Shown: positions 1 to 10,487 of the stretch, one piece after another
Numbering within the stretch: the stretch's first letter is position 1
Layout: each line of letters opens with the position of its first letter
Source of the DNA: Diploptera punctata
Lineage: Eukaryota; Arthropoda; Insecta; Blattodea; Blaberidae
DNA: 64,000 nucleotides
Assembly (NCBI GenBank): GCA_030220185.1
Contig: JASPKZ010004204.1
Location: forward strand, 122,001-186,000
Direction of reading: 5' to 3'
Translations under genes and position numbers: made by a program
The notes under the pieces: generated by a model
Told to the model about the DNA's origin: nothing
Database searches by the model: none
Seen by the model: the letters and a program-made list of their open reading frames with translations, nothing else

Positions 1-434
1 CCGTGTAAACTATGCGAATTCCTCAGCAAGTCTAATTTATAGTCCAACTTTGTGGTTTATGGAATAAAGGCCAATATTAATTTTGTTAATTAAATTATAT
101 GATATGCAATTACATTGCGACAAAACAAACTTAGCGCCTACAAAAGCGGTTTTTTAAATTTCGAGTTTCACTTAAATGACCATTTCTAACGGTTGGAGTT
201 GGATGATTTCTGGAGAACAGCTTCCTTGTTTTATTTCAACAGAATTTACTGAGTTCATTACGAAAAACTAATAAGTGCAACTGCGAGAGTGATCTTTAAA
301 TTTTGGTTTCAGTTGAATTCGTAGGTGGGTCTTTTCCTAAGGGTCCGATTTTAGTGGTTTGACTAATTCTACCTTACTATTTTAATTGATTACGTTATGC
401 CAGTTTGGTCCCGAAGAAATAAAAATTACAGCGA
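1..434. other. No recognisable feature
   Basis: AT-rich single-copy-looking sequence. I see no coding stretch, no terminal repeats and no match to other parts of the window. Confidence 0.5.
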
Positions 435-452
435 CTAGAGCGTTAAGACAAA

Positions 453-464
453 ACACACACACAT

Positions 465-496
<32 letters not shown>

Positions 497-497
497 T
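453..497. repeat. (CA)n/(TA)n microsatellite
   Basis: A CA-rich run passes into about 13 TA units and ends exactly at the target duplication of the neighbouring LINE fragment. Confidence 0.9.
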
Positions 498-614
498 AAT
501 GATATTCATTCTTTGGGACGGCGAAGGAAATGATGGACTTGAGACCGGAACAAGTCGCATTGACCTAATCCTGGAAATGAAGAAAAGAAGAAGAAGAATA
601 AGAATGATATTCAT
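498..614 (+). mobile_element. Very short LINE 3' end with 12-bp TSD
   Basis: A 93-bp insert (510-602) is flanked by perfect copies of AATGATATTCAT at 498-509 and 603-614. It ends in an A-rich (AAG)n tail and resembles the extreme 3' ends of the RTE-like LINEs elsewhere in the window (a GGAACA-type block, then CCTAATCCTGGAA, then the tail). It is a heavily 5'-truncated retrotransposition product. Confidence 0.75.
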
Positions 615-617
615 ATA

Positions 618-806
618 CACTATGGTCATAGGGTCGACTCATTCTCTAACGGAAATGAGTAACAGACGTTTATTCTGGGGTAAAGGTGGCCGTCACGCAG
701 GGCTGACAACCCTGCTAACATCAAGAGCCGGATGTCCAGAAAAAGTGAGTTCCTTAACCTCCTACCACCCCAACGGCCTTCTGAGTCCTGTAGTGGGATT
801 ACTTTG
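618..806 (+). mobile_element. SINE-T copy, tRNA head missing
   Basis: The body matches the full SINE-T at 39393-39694: GGGTCGACTC, CCGTCACGCAGGGCTGACAAC, CTTAACCTCCTAC and the final GTGGGATTACTTT. The tRNA-like promoter part is absent. The copy begins just after the target duplication of the short LINE insert, so its 5' border is obscured. Confidence 0.8.
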
Positions 807-865
807 TTTTACTTTAATTAATTATAATAAATAGAAGTCTGTCTCTGAACTAATAAATATCATAC

Positions 866-1316
866 TGTTACGTGTCGCATAGCGACGTTTGAATAGCATG
901 AGCTGGGCGAGAATCGCACAAACCGGCCGAAGTGTCTGAAGTTTCTTACCAGACGGTTCTACCGGCATCTCCTTCCTCTTTTCAGGAAAGATCGGTGGTC
1001 AGAGGTTCTAGGCTTATAAATATCTCAAAACTATATCTAGAAGTTTCCTCGGCGCCTATAAAAAGGATCGCAGGCAAAATCCCAGTTAGTCTCGCGTTGG
1101 ATAGCGTTAAGTGAACGAGAAATTGTGGCAGCGACTGTGAAAATAGTTGTAACTGTAATAAAAATTAAAAGAAGATTAATTGTGCATTTTAATTGTTAAC
1201 AAATGTTTACTGATAATTTTGGAAAGAAATAAAGTGTTAAGGGAAATTTTAAACAAATTCACTATGCTTATTTATGCCAAAATAAGGCATAAGAAAAATC
1301 CCGGTCATCTGTGACA
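866..1316 (+). mobile_element. Solo-LTR-like repeat, copy 1
   Basis: It begins TGTTACGTGTCGCATAGCGACG and ends GTGACA, so the ends are a short inverted TGT..ACA pair. It is related over its length to 43612-44094. It carries TATAAAAA at 1057, an initiator-like CAGTTAGTC about 25 bp downstream, and AATAAA at 1228, which is the U3-R-U5 layout of an LTR. No internal region or second LTR is adjacent. Clean target duplications are not visible (CATAC versus ATATT). A Gypsy-type origin is a guess; the pairwise similarity is direct observation. Confidence 0.6.
1057..1090 (+). promoter_or_regulatory. LTR core promoter (TATA + initiator)
   Basis: TATAAAAA at 1057 is followed at about +25 by CAGTTAGTC. 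The counterpart in copy 2 has TATATAAGG at 43818 followed by CAGTCAGTC at similar spacing. Conservation of both boxes between diverged copies supports a real transposon promoter. Confidence 0.55.
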
Positions 1317-2400
1317 ATATTTTCAGTTTCTCTGTTTCTTTGGTGATTTTTATTGATTATCTTATTCCAATTGTTCAATTTACTTTATACTTTATTTATT
1401 CCTTTTATTCTCTTCATTATACTCTTTTTTGCTCTGGTTTCTCTCATTTTGTCTCATACTGTAGCTCACGAAGAGAATTTACTCGAGCGAAAAAGCTGTG
1501 TTCCAATGTGTTCTCCTTCATTCTACTTGCAACAAATAATTATGTATTGCACTCAAATAAACTTTCATTAAAACGTATGTTTTTAGTCAAAGCCATAACA
1601 CATTATTTTAGCTCATTAGGGAGTATTTAAAAAATATGGGGTTTCTTTACTGCCTCGAAATCTGGTATTAAACCTGGATACAAACTATTTAATTAACAAA
1701 TAAAGGAGTAATAATATGGGACAATGATGACAACTTTAAGTAATTCGCTTAGTTTACGCAGTTCCTGCGTGACGGACTTTATCTTTAATTTTTTATAAAG
1801 AAATCACAAAACGTCAATCTTCGAAGAACTATGACATAATAGCAATGATAAAATAAATCGTGTCATTCCTACCAGGAATTTATGCTGGAAATTGAAGAGA
1901 ACTTATCCGTTAGGTTGTCGACCCGGGATTTGAACACAAATTCTAAGGTTGGAGCTAACTCGCTCAGTTTTATTATCTATTGCTATTCATACTTTTAAAT
2001 TCATTATCAACCATCATTGCTGTCTATATATACATGAACGAGTGTATGTCTGTTTGTTTGTCCTTTATAGGCATCTAAACCGTTCAACCCATCTTCGTAA
2101 GAATTTATATATATATACAGGTTTTCAGATGCGGTGAGTGTTTAGCCGTTATCTGTTATATTCTAAAATCATTAGGTGTATGAGTTTACCTGAAACGAAA
2201 ATTTAAAAATCGCTGTAGCGATCGCAATTTTCGATGTTTCAGAAGAAAACTCGGAATATCCTATTAAAATAAACCGAAGTATCTATTATCTAAAAATCAG
2301 CGAAATCAGACTGTAAGAAGTGAGGGTTTACTCTAACAACTGTCATTTTTGGTTCGTCGCAGTGTATACCATATAATTAATTAATCCACAATATTTAATT
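1317..2400. other. No confident feature
   Basis: AT-rich sequence with open frames of up to 96 codons that are low complexity and not recognised. A tRNA-like segment on the minus strand near 1917-1968 (GTTCAAATCCC box B) is too weak to call as a SINE. Confidence 0.4.
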
Positions 2401-2404
2401 TATT

Positions 2405-2812
2405 TAGGCGTAGCAGCGCACGTCGGATATTAGATATATCAAGGACAGCCCGACTCAAAAACAGTTTAAAAAGAAACTCACTTCATATTTCCTTAGACAA
2501 TATAATATATAATAATATAATATGTTCCATGCACAGGCCTTACTTTTATTATACCTTTATATTTTAAACTTTCTTTACTAAGCCATTTACTAACTGTAGG
2601 TTATTATTTTTGTAATAATAATAATAATAAACAATAATAATATTATTATTACTATTTTTTCTTTCTTTCCCTTGTCAACTTTATATTGTGTAGTTTATAA
2701 TTATCTATTATGAATCGCTTCTAATTATTATTGTATGTATAATTTAACCCGTGGTGAAGTGGAAGAGAAGATCTTAGGTCTTAACTCCAAGAGGTAAAAT
2801 AAATAAATAAAT
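2405..2812 (+). mobile_element. LINE-L 3' end (C-terminal codons, 3' UTR, tail)
   Basis: The first about 100 bp read as a typical LINE C-terminus (KDSPTQKQFKKKLTSYF, then stop). A 3' UTR follows, ending in a GTGGAAGAGAAG..CTTAACTC block and an (AAAT)n tail. The same ending is seen at 26895, 34965 (reverse) and 59590. In the better copies the block forms an AAGGCC-TTAT-GGCCTT hairpin, a plausible reverse-transcriptase recognition site. 5'-truncated. Confidence 0.65.
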
Positions 2813-3089
2813 AAATACATAAAATAAATGAAAGGTTATATGGTAAATATCTTCCTGTGATCTCAGTCGTTCTGAAAGAAGAAAAGCTTTATTTGGTAGG
2901 CCTTTCGGAGAATTTTGAGGACGAATGATTTCTCAGGTACTTATTTTATAATTTTGTAAATATATGCATACGGTACATTTAGGTTATTTTTGACAATTAA
3001 CTTTTTATATTGTGATATTAATTTAAATACAGGCTGCGGCATAAATCAGTTAACCACTTCACATGGTATCATGAAAAAATATCAGGTAC

Positions 3090-3146
3090 GTTGAAGCTGG
3101 GGTTTGAATACGGGACCTTCAGAACATAATCTCAACCACTACTGTT
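3090..3146 (-). mobile_element. Degenerate tRNA-like head, probable SINE relic
   Basis: On the minus strand TAGTGGTTGAGATTATG resembles box A and GTATTCAAACCCC resembles box B at tRNA spacing. No body was matched to another copy in the window. Confidence 0.35.
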
Positions 3147-3263
3147 TGGGGTAATTTGCTAATTAGGGAACAATTTCGGTAGTTGTGTTTTGTATAGACG
3201 TTGGCTGGAGAAAACCTTCAATGATGAGAAAAATAACTGGGATTTTTTTCATATGAATGAATG

Positions 3264-3591
3264 GTCGACCCATAGTAATTCTGCCCAAAGGCAGGTCTTT
3301 CACTGAAATCATAGCATTTTCATGCTATGCTTTGCAGGTTTACTTCGGAATTATAGGTAAGGTAGCTTCCCGTTGCTTTCCACACCGGTGTAGGATGATG
3401 ATGATAATGATAAGGATAATGATGGCCGGATGATTTTCGGGGACCGTTGGGCCGTAAGCTTCCTGACATTTGCCTTACAGGTGAGGAAAAAGCCCGATTA
3501 ACCTCACCCAGGAGCCTGTCCCGACCGAGAATCAATCCCGGGCCCGCTGCGTGACAAGGCAGCACGCTACCTCGAGACCACAGTGATGGAC
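3264..3591 (-). mobile_element. SINE-A copy with 9-bp TSD
   Basis: Near full-length member of the commonest SINE here. On the minus strand it runs from a tRNA-like head (TCTCGAGGTAGCGTGCTGCC, box B near 3530) through a conserved body (TTTTTCCTCACCTGTAAG, ATGTCAGGAAGCTTA), an ATC-rich variable stretch, and a 3' part with a TAGCATGAAAATGCTA palindrome and GGCAGAATTACTATGG. It is flanked by GAATGAATG at 3255-3263 and 3592-3600. Confidence 0.85.
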
Positions 3592-3829
3592 GAATGAATG
3601 ATAACATGTTGAATCTTCGGTATAGGAAGACTGATGGTATACAATTTATAATTGATAGATTATGCATCAGATGACTGGATTGAGTTCTAAATCCTTCCGT
3701 AGTACATTTTGAGAAGGAATGCTTAATTTTTACTGCGATTCGTTTGTCAGAAGGGGAGCTTCCTCACAGGAATGAGCTACGTGTCGGCACCAGGTTCAAC
3801 CTATAATTTATCTTCATACACATTTACAT

Positions 3830-4376
3830 CAGATCCAAAATAGTAATAGGAAACAAAATCATAGAACAGGTGAATAATCTCAATTATCTAGGATGTAACA
3901 TTTCATTTAATTATGATAATGATATAACTAATGAAATAGCAAAATTCCAGGGAATATATGATACGATAAATAACAAAACAACAAGAGAGACCCAATTGTA
4001 ATTTTACAAAACTTTGGCAGTACCGGTACTGCTGTCCATACATCAGAAGCCTGGATACATAAAAAACAAGATCTAAGTAGGATAACGGCGGCAGAAATGG
4101 AATTTTTGAGATCTGTTAATGGGTGCACTAAGGAAGACAGAATCAAGAACACAGAAATAAGACAGGAACTTGAAATATTTGCAATAAGTGATAAAATAGA
4201 TACATATAGACAAAATGGAAGCAACTAATAGACAGAATGAATGAAGATAGATATCCAAAACAAATAACAAAATACAAACCTAAAGGCACCCGAGATGTGG
4301 GCAGACCTAGAAAGGGATGAGCTGAAGTCGGAACGGATCAACAGACCTAATCCATGAATGCAGATGATGATGATGA
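3830..4376 (+). mobile_element. LINE-A 3' fragment (RTE-like) with 11-bp TSD
   Basis: Encodes, with stops and frameshifts, the region downstream of the reverse-transcriptase active site: IVIGNKIIEQVNNLNYLGC, then LAVPVLL, RITAAEMEFLRSV and the terminal RPRK block, ending in a GATGAT tail. Flanked by CACATTTACAT at 3819-3829 and 4377-4387. Homologous to 18027-18683 and 24462-25258. Confidence 0.85.
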
Positions 4377-4460
4377 CACATTTACATTTGTTACAAACTC
4401 TTAAGCTTGCACTCACCCTACACTATTCTGTGTACAGAATCTAAGTACACATCATACGTG

Positions 4461-4685
4461 TCGGTCCCTGTGAAGTAGTGGTTACCATGCTCGTCTCTGG
4501 TTGCAAAGTTCCCGGGTTCAAATCCGGCCGGATTTTACGGATTTCAGATCATAAGAATTCTTAATATGTTTTTTTTCGAAAGGGAAATAAAACCGTCGTA
4601 GATTTACGGCACGTAGAAGATCCTCAAGCCTTAAGAAAGAGGCTTTAGAGCAAAATGTGTTGGACCTTTCACGCCCACAATTTTA
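4461..4685 (+). mobile_element. SINE-C copy, diverged
   Basis: The head has GTAGTGGTTACCATG (box A-like) and GGGTTCAAATCCGGCCGG (box B GGTTCAAATCC). The body shares CGTAGAAGATCCT.AAGCCT and AAAGAGGC with SINE-C at 25717-26126. 3' end unclear. Confidence 0.65.
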
Positions 4686-4837
4686 TTGAAACCCCAATTA
4701 CCTTAACTGCTAAAAATATTCGTTAAATAAAACAAATAACTATATCATCTAGGCCTACGTAAAGTCGACTGCTGCATTGGTGGGTAAATTAAAAATAGAC
4801 CACATTAATACCAACTACACGTGTAGCACGGCATATG

Positions 4838-5150
4838 ATGTACACTGCGACAAAAAGAATGAGCCGCTTTAAAAAGCAGAGTGCCTGTTATGGCCCATTA
4901 CACATGCTCGAAAAGCTAAATTTGTGTTTCGTGCGGTAACGCACTGTTAAATGTTTTAAATGCGCTGTATTTGGTTTTAATCGTCTTAAATAGTTAAACA
5001 ACAGTGAAGGAGACACGTTTCTAGATATTTACGAGTGTTGAACAAATGCAATATTACTCAAATTGCGACATTTGAAATAAAGTTAAACTCTCGTTCGTAG
5101 TGCAAATGGACAAGAAAACCAATATTTAGACAACTAGTATTCGATGTTAT
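4838..5150 (+). repeat. Dispersed repeat Rep-Q, copy 1
   Basis: About 310 bp that align with 20305-20612 through shared blocks such as TGTTAAATGTTTTAAAT, CTAGATATTTACGAGTGTT and TTGAAATAAAGTT. It contains AATAAA, has no coding potential, and no terminal inverted repeats were seen. Unclassified. Confidence 0.7.
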
Positions 5151-5162
5151 TGTCCATCATCC

Positions 5163-5165
<3 letters not shown>

Positions 5166-5203
<38 letters not shown>

Positions 5204-5220
5204 TATTATTATTATTATTA

Positions 5221-5264
<44 letters not shown>
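5166..5264. repeat. Palindromic (AAT)n-(ATT)n microsatellite
   Basis: About 15 AAT units switch directly to about 17 ATT units, making an almost perfect 99-bp inverted repeat. Confidence 0.95.
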
Positions 5265-5265
<1 letters not shown>

Positions 5266-5483
5266 AGATCGGAGTTAAATATATATCCATATATATCCAT
5301 TAAATGATAAAATCGAAGGGTATATAGAAAAATGGTTTAGACATGTAGAAAGAATGAACACAACAAGATTACCAAAAGCAGCATTTAACTACAAGCCAAG
5401 AGTTTCAAAGAATGTAGAATGGCCAGTGAAAAGATGGACAGAACAACTGTGAGGCGGAACAGGCATTTTGCCTGGCCGTGAAG

Positions 5484-5488
<5 letters not shown>
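5265..5488 (+). mobile_element. LINE-C 3' fragment
   Basis: Decodes to a LINE C-terminus (KIEGYIEKWFRHVERMN, then ARLPKAAFNYKP) followed by CTGTGAGGCGGAACAGGCATT and an (AAT)n tail. Homologous to 47300-47785 (+) and 6985-7379 (-). Confidence 0.8.

Positions 5489-5556
<68 letters not shown>
5489..5556. repeat. (AAT)n then (ATT)n microsatellite
   Basis: A second AAT-to-ATT switch lies between the LINE-C tail and the reverse-oriented LINE that follows. The two parts may be the A-rich tails of two LINEs meeting tail to tail. Confidence 0.9.
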
Positions 5557-5557
<1 letters not shown>

Positions 5558-5576
5558 GGGATTATTAATGGGATTA

Positions 5577-5845
5577 ATCATCATCACTCCAGGGATTAGG
5601 CAATTGCCCGTTCCGACTTCATAATGCATCAGCCCAACGTCCTCTAGGTCTTCCAACATCAGTCTTCCTCGTGCTTGATAATTTCTTGCTAACAATGGAT
5701 ATCTCTCCTTACTCATTCCATCCATATGATCAATCCATTTCTGTCTGTAATTCATGAACTTGTGCAGCAATGAAAAAACAGAAGGATAGAATACAGACGG
5801 CGGAGATGAGGTTCCTAAGACAAGTTAAAGATATGTATCAAATGA
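5577..5845 (-). mobile_element. LINE-A-like fragment with 5' inversion
   Basis: Bases 5577-5770 on the minus strand encode the C-terminal part (MNYRQKWIDHMDGMSKERYP). Bases 5771-5845 on the plus strand encode the part that should precede it (KKQKDRIQTAEMRFLRQVK). The two halves are therefore in opposite orientation and abut at about 5771, the structure left by twin priming during LINE insertion. Compare the unrearranged order at 18400-18650. Confidence 0.7.
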
Positions 5846-5889
5846 TGTGAATAATGTAATTAACTGGGGATCAAAATGTACCCGAGGAA

Positions 5890-6440
5890 ATGACATAAAA
5901 TATAGAATTCAAAAAGGCAGATCAGTAACAACAATGTTAAATGGCGTTTTGTGGGATAAACACATATGAATGGATGCCAAATTAGAAATTTATAAATCCA
6001 TAATTCGAAACACGCTAACATAGGGTGCAGAAACTTGGCAGTTGAATAGAAATTTGAGTTTAAAGCTTATGTCAACTGAAATGGATTGTTCTAGACGATC
6101 AACTAGACATTCTAAATTGGAAAAAACATCAGAAATACAATCATCAGACATCAAATCAAAATTCAGAATTGATTATTGGATTTTATGAGATACAGACACT
6201 AGAATGGTATGGTCATACACGTAGGATGTCAAAGGAAAGATTACCCAGACAAGCTTCGGAATTGATTCCACCTGGGAAAGGAAAAAGAGTTCCACCTAGA
6301 TTTATTGGATGGGTGATGTAAGAAGAGGTATGAAGGAGCTATATCTGGAAGAATTGGAATGGGAAGATATAGAAGAATGGAGAAAGAAGATAAAATTTAA
6401 AAATCTTTCGGCACAGGAAGGTGTTTTGTTACATTGTGAA
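5890..6440 (+). mobile_element. LINE-D C-terminal fragment
   Basis: Reads as an RTE-like LINE C-terminus with many stops: KLEIYKSIIRNTLT, GAETWQLNR, LEWYGHTRRMSKERLPRQA, IPPGKGKRVPPRF, then a charged tail. Related fragments lie at 21725-22000 (-), 27715-28150 (-) and 60585-60740 (-). Confidence 0.7.
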
Positions 6441-6465
6441 TCTGTTCATGAATGAATGAATAAAT

Positions 6466-6662
6466 AAATAATAAATAATAATAATAATAATAAAAATAGT
6501 AACACTTCCAAACAGTTAGTACGTTGTTTCTTTAAGAATGGACAGACAGAATAAAATAGAAAGCATTTTAATAATTACAAAATTTAACCTCATCGGGAAT
6601 CAAACCTGTGACCTTTTGCATACGAATCAAACCACTAAACACTGAGCTAAGCATACGCTGGC
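6466..6662 (-). mobile_element. SINE-E copy
   Basis: On the minus strand: a tRNA-like head (6595-6660, TTAGCTCAGTGTTTAGTGG and box B GGTTTGATTCC), a body shared with 21103-21190 (TTTCTATTTTATTCTGTC), and an (ATT)n tail at the left end. The head-body-tail order supports a second, independent tRNA-derived SINE family. Confidence 0.6.
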
Positions 6663-6984
6663 TAATTCCGCATGAAAGAATACACTTCAACGGAAGAACG
6701 GAAACGTATTGTAGCTCTATTGTGCAATTAATTTACTCCTGTGAATCGCGCGTTGGAACTTAAAATATTCGAGATAAAGTGTCGGCTCTTTTTTTGTCAC
6801 TAAGTGTATAACAAAATGCAGCTGGTGACAATCAAACACACCATACACATACATTTTCTCTGTCGTATCCGTCTGTATCAGACGTTTGATTGGACGGAAC
6901 TTAAAAAATACCCTCCAGGAATCAATCAAATACCATTTATAGGTCTGTACCTATCTTATAGGATATATGCTAACTTCGATTGTT

Positions 6985-7379
6985 CTTCTTCTTCTTCTTC
7001 ACTTCATGGGCTAGGCAAATTGCCTGTTCCGCCTCACTGTTGTTCTGTCCATCTTTTCACTGGCCTTCCTACATTCATTGAACCTCTTGGCTTGTAGTTG
7101 AATTCTGCTCTTGGTAATCTTGTTACATTCATTCTTTCCACATGTGTAAACTATTTCTCTCTATATTCTCTGATTTTCTCATCCATGGATATATATTTAA
7201 CTCTGTTCTTATATCTTCATTCCTTATCCGATCCAATCTTGTGCAGCCTTTTGTTCTTCTAAGGAAGTTCATTTCTGCGCTTTGTATTCGACTTTGCAAT
7301 TTTTTGGTCATTATCCACGTTTCGCTCCCATAAAGTAATGCAGGAACTGCCAATGTTTTATAAAACTTCAATCTAGTAT
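6985..7379 (-). mobile_element. LINE-C 3' fragment with 11-bp TSD
   Basis: Minus-strand coding remnant: TRLKFYKTLAVPALLYGSE, then IQSAEMNFLRRTKGCTR and RIRNEDIRTELNIYP, then the C-terminal zone and a (GAA)n tail. Perfect CTTCGATTGTT duplications flank it at 6974-6984 and 7380-7390. It is 5'-truncated downstream of the reverse-transcriptase active site. Confidence 0.85.
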
Positions 7380-7445
7380 CTTCGATTGTTAGTGGGTTAA
7401 CAGAACACATTGAAAATTAATAATTCAATTACTTATTTTTAATCT

Positions 7446-7930
7446 CTTACTTACTTACTTACTTACTTACTCACTGGCATTTTCGAACCCGTAGGTTCAT
7501 GGCCGCGCGGACATAAGCTCTCCATACATTCCTATCCTGAGCTTATGCTTTCCAATCATTCCCTGTATAATCTACTTCCCTCATATCATACTTAATGTTG
7601 TTCTCCCACCTCATTCTTGGTCTACCAACTGGGCGTTTTCCTTCTGGCTTTCCTACAAGAAGTTTCCATGCACGTCTTTCATTCCCCATACGCGCAACAT
7701 GTCCTGCCCATTGCAGTCTACGAGACATAACTGTTCTATTATATCTGGCTTTCTATAAAGACCATGTAGTTCATTGTTATGTAGTCTTCTCCATTCACCT
7801 GTCTGTTCATCTCTCTTTGGTCCAAAAATCTTCCTAAGAACTTTATTCTCAAATACTCGTAATCTCCTTTCCTCCCTTAAAGTAAGAGTCCATGTTTCGC
7901 ACCCATATAATATAACTGGTAGAATAATAG
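7446..7930 (-). mobile_element. LINE-B 3' fragment (RTE clade)
   Basis: The commonest LINE in the window. On the minus strand it encodes RRLQWAGHVARMGNERR, KLLVGKPEGKRPVGRPRMRW and REVDYTGNDWK, followed by CATGAACCTACGGGTTCG and an (AAGT)n tail at 7446-7470. In full-length relatives this is the C-terminus of the single endonuclease/reverse transcriptase ORF. Confidence 0.9.
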
Positions 7931-8337
7931 GTTAAATGTAGTGAAATAAAAAAACGGTAACATGAAGTTGATAAATGATTTACTTAAAGTCTTTATTATT
8001 CCACAATCTCTGAACTTTGAAAAGGTTAATATTTGCCTGTGATGGAGGATCGTGAACTATGACTTTGTGTTGGCTACCCTGGTTGTGCCACTGTTACGTT
8101 TGCCCTTGGGACAAGTTTTAAATAAGACTAGTCCTATGTTCTCTAAGCTGAACATCATCTCTACGGATTATGTGAAAAAAATATTTATATGGCATACATG
8201 TCTATCCTTTGTGTTTTATATGTAGAGACTTTAGAGCAAAATATGTTTCACAGTAAGTGGATTTGTAACCCGAGGTATTCGACAATGTTAGACAGAATTC
8301 ATGAATATAGTATTTTAAAAATGTTTTATCATAGATA

Positions 8338-9496
8338 ATACCACGAGTGATTTCCAAATTATCGATAAATTCACGAATCACGAAGTGAGGAGTGAATTTA
8401 TCTAGAGAATTTGGAAATCAAGAGTGGCATTTGTTAGGACTATTTCTTCTTCTTCTTCTTCTTCCTTTCAAGTATTAGGCCAAGGCCTGTTACGATCCTA
8501 TAGAAAATTTTCCCTTATGGGAAATTCTCATATAAGACTTGAAAGCATAATGATAGTCCCTTCGATTGGTTGCTGGCCAAAGGAAGGCAAGACCAGTGAT
8601 GGGGCTGCCATCTTATAGCCTCTGGTCAGGCTTTCTGGAGAAGAAAAGAAAATAAAGGAAAGAAGAAATGGAAGAAAGGAAGGACTCCCTAGTCCTCGGA
8701 TGCCCTAATAGCGTCGGGGTCGAAAAAACAAGAGTTAACCAAGAGAGGTTAGATAGTAAAGTTAAAAGAGTGCAAAACACAAGTAAGTGGAAGAAATGTT
8801 TTGCACAGCTTGGGCACCTTGTGGTCGCCATCCACATATCCCCTAGATGAGGACCCCTGAGGGCGTTAGGACTATTTAACGAATAAAATTAAGCTGTTTA
8901 CTCACAAATAATTATTTAACAATATTTATTTTAAAATATTTATATGTTTTATGTAAACGGCGATGTTTGAAAATAATGAGAAACGATTGTTACGCTTCAC
9001 GCTTCATTTGTTCATCACTGCAACTAGATCATAAATATTATTTATTGCCAGAGGATTGCAATATTGTAAGAATTCACCCTAGTGGAGAAATTTATAACCA
9101 ACATTATATGTATTAATTAATTTCTGATGTCCTATGATGTAAATATGTCAATTATATTTCTCTGCATTCTGCAATGTTATTTCCTGGGAAATTATTCGTT
9201 TAAGAAAGTGCAAACAGTGGTTTCCTTTTTTTTTTTGTGCTATAATCAATTGCTACATATGTTTTTATATTATCTCTCGCAAGCACTATGTGTTAACATT
9301 CGTGCCCTATATATACAATCTGGTAAACCACGTGTTTTTACTATGACCCATTCACAATGTTAAAAAGGAGCTGGATTTTAAAGTGATAACATTAAACTGA
9401 TAAAATCGAGGTGAAAAAGACTGTGATTGGTGTAAAAAATCATTGAAATGTGATTGGTTATTGATTCCCATTTGGGGCATGAGTTAAATAGTATTT
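8338..9496 (+). repeat. Dispersed repeat Rep-P, copy 1, interrupted
   Basis: Homologous to 34000-34638 (reverse) and to 50533-52779. It starts with an inverted-repeat block (CACGAGTGATTTCCAAA and TTTGGAAATCAAGAGTGG) and ends near GGGGCATGAGTTAAATAG. The segment 8446-8864 is foreign. Non-coding. A non-autonomous DNA element is a reasonable guess; clear terminal inverted repeats were not found. Confidence 0.7.
8446..8864 (-). mobile_element. Internally deleted LINE-F-type insertion, 13-bp TSD
   Basis: GTTAGGACTATTT is duplicated exactly at 8433-8445 and 8865-8877, and the uninterrupted site is present in Rep-P at 34.6 kb. Read on the minus strand, the last about 65 bp are the LINE-F 3' end (GGGAAAATTTTCTATAGG, CCTTGGCCTAATACTTGAAA, then (GAA)n). 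The first about 350 bp match nothing else in the window and contain a 74-codon open frame. I infer a LINE 5' region joined to its own 3' end with the reverse transcriptase removed. Confidence 0.65.
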
Positions 9497-9544
9497 AAAA
9501 CTATACTTTAACTGACAAGTAACCAAACTCATAATTTGTCATTA

Positions 9545-9792
9545 TCATTTTAATCATCAAAATAGCCCATTAAGAGCCTCAGTTTCCTTCAAGATTTTCC
9601 GCCAAATTGATCTCTTTTTAGCTTCGTCCCATCAGTTCTTGATACCCAGTTCCTTATGTACTCCAACACTCCATAAATCCATTTACTATTTCGTATTCCA
9701 ACCTTTCGTCTCCCTTCTGGTTTGTTATCAGTAAATCTTTAAACAATGTAAATACATTCATTCTTTGCACACATCTTGCCCATTTTAATATG

Positions 9793-9800
<8 letters not shown>
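9545..9800 (-). mobile_element. RTE-like LINE C-terminal fragment
   Basis: The minus strand reads NKPEGRRKVGIRNSKWIYGV followed by a charged stretch, the usual end of RTE-like polyproteins (K-P-x-G-x-R-x-x-G-x-P). Strongly mutated, and its 5' side ends in the AT palindrome. Confidence 0.55.
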
Positions 9801-9829
<29 letters not shown>

Positions 9830-9840
9830 TAAAATGGGCA
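9777..9840. repeat. AT-cored palindrome
   Basis: TGCCCATTTTAATATGTATA is mirrored as its reverse complement at 9821-9840, around a (TA)n core. Confidence 0.9.
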
Positions 9841-10300
9841 AATATATATTAATTGAGGTAATTATGTCTTGTGAGTTATAAAGCACAAAAAGTCGTTTGT
9901 TGTATCTTATTGTCCGGATACTATTTTCAATAATTTGTTCATATATCTTCCTCAGAATTTAGTTACCAAAATAGTTCAATTTCCTTTCATTAGATTTTTT
10001 AATTTTTTAATACCCACATGAGTCTTACATAGCCTGATATTTGTGATGTAAGTAAGACGTTTAATTTCCAAGTAATCTTTCCTAACCATAATAACACCTG
10101 AAATTGCTTATTAAACGCGTGATTTTAACTCCATGAAAAAATTCATTGGAAATGGTCTCGTAACCAAAGTCAAATATGGAACATCTATACAGAGGGACCG
10201 AAAATAACATAATGGTAAAAATAATGGGCAAAGAATGCAATCAAGATGCGATTTAAATGGCGATGGGAAGAATTTTTAGACTCTTTTTTAGAAATGATCA
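9841..10300. other. No recognisable feature
   Basis: AT-rich, with no coding pattern or matching repeat found. Confidence 0.45.
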
Positions 10301-10307
10301 GCCTCTT

Positions 10308-10442
10308 TCATAAGAGTAGCCTTCCCGCAGGGCTGACAACCAGGCTAAAATCTCATACCAATTGTCTAGACAGGTGAGACTCCTAATATCCCACTATCAA
10401 AAGGGCATCATAAGATCTGTAGTGGAATCAATTTTCCTTTTA
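10308..10442 (+). mobile_element. SINE-T remnant
   Basis: Shares CCCGCAGGGCTGACAAC, TTGTCTAGA and the final TGTAGTGGAATCA..TTT with SINE-T, but lacks the tRNA head and is about one quarter diverged. Confidence 0.6.
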
Positions 10443-10487
10443 CCTTGGAACAATTATATCAGTACGGACAAAGAAAAGTAAAATATA

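Noticed and set aside
499..834. 111-codon open frame
   Set aside because: It runs through a LINE tail, a target duplication and a SINE-T body, so it is accidental.
1917..1968. tRNA-like segment on the minus strand
   Set aside because: Only box B is convincing and no SINE body follows.
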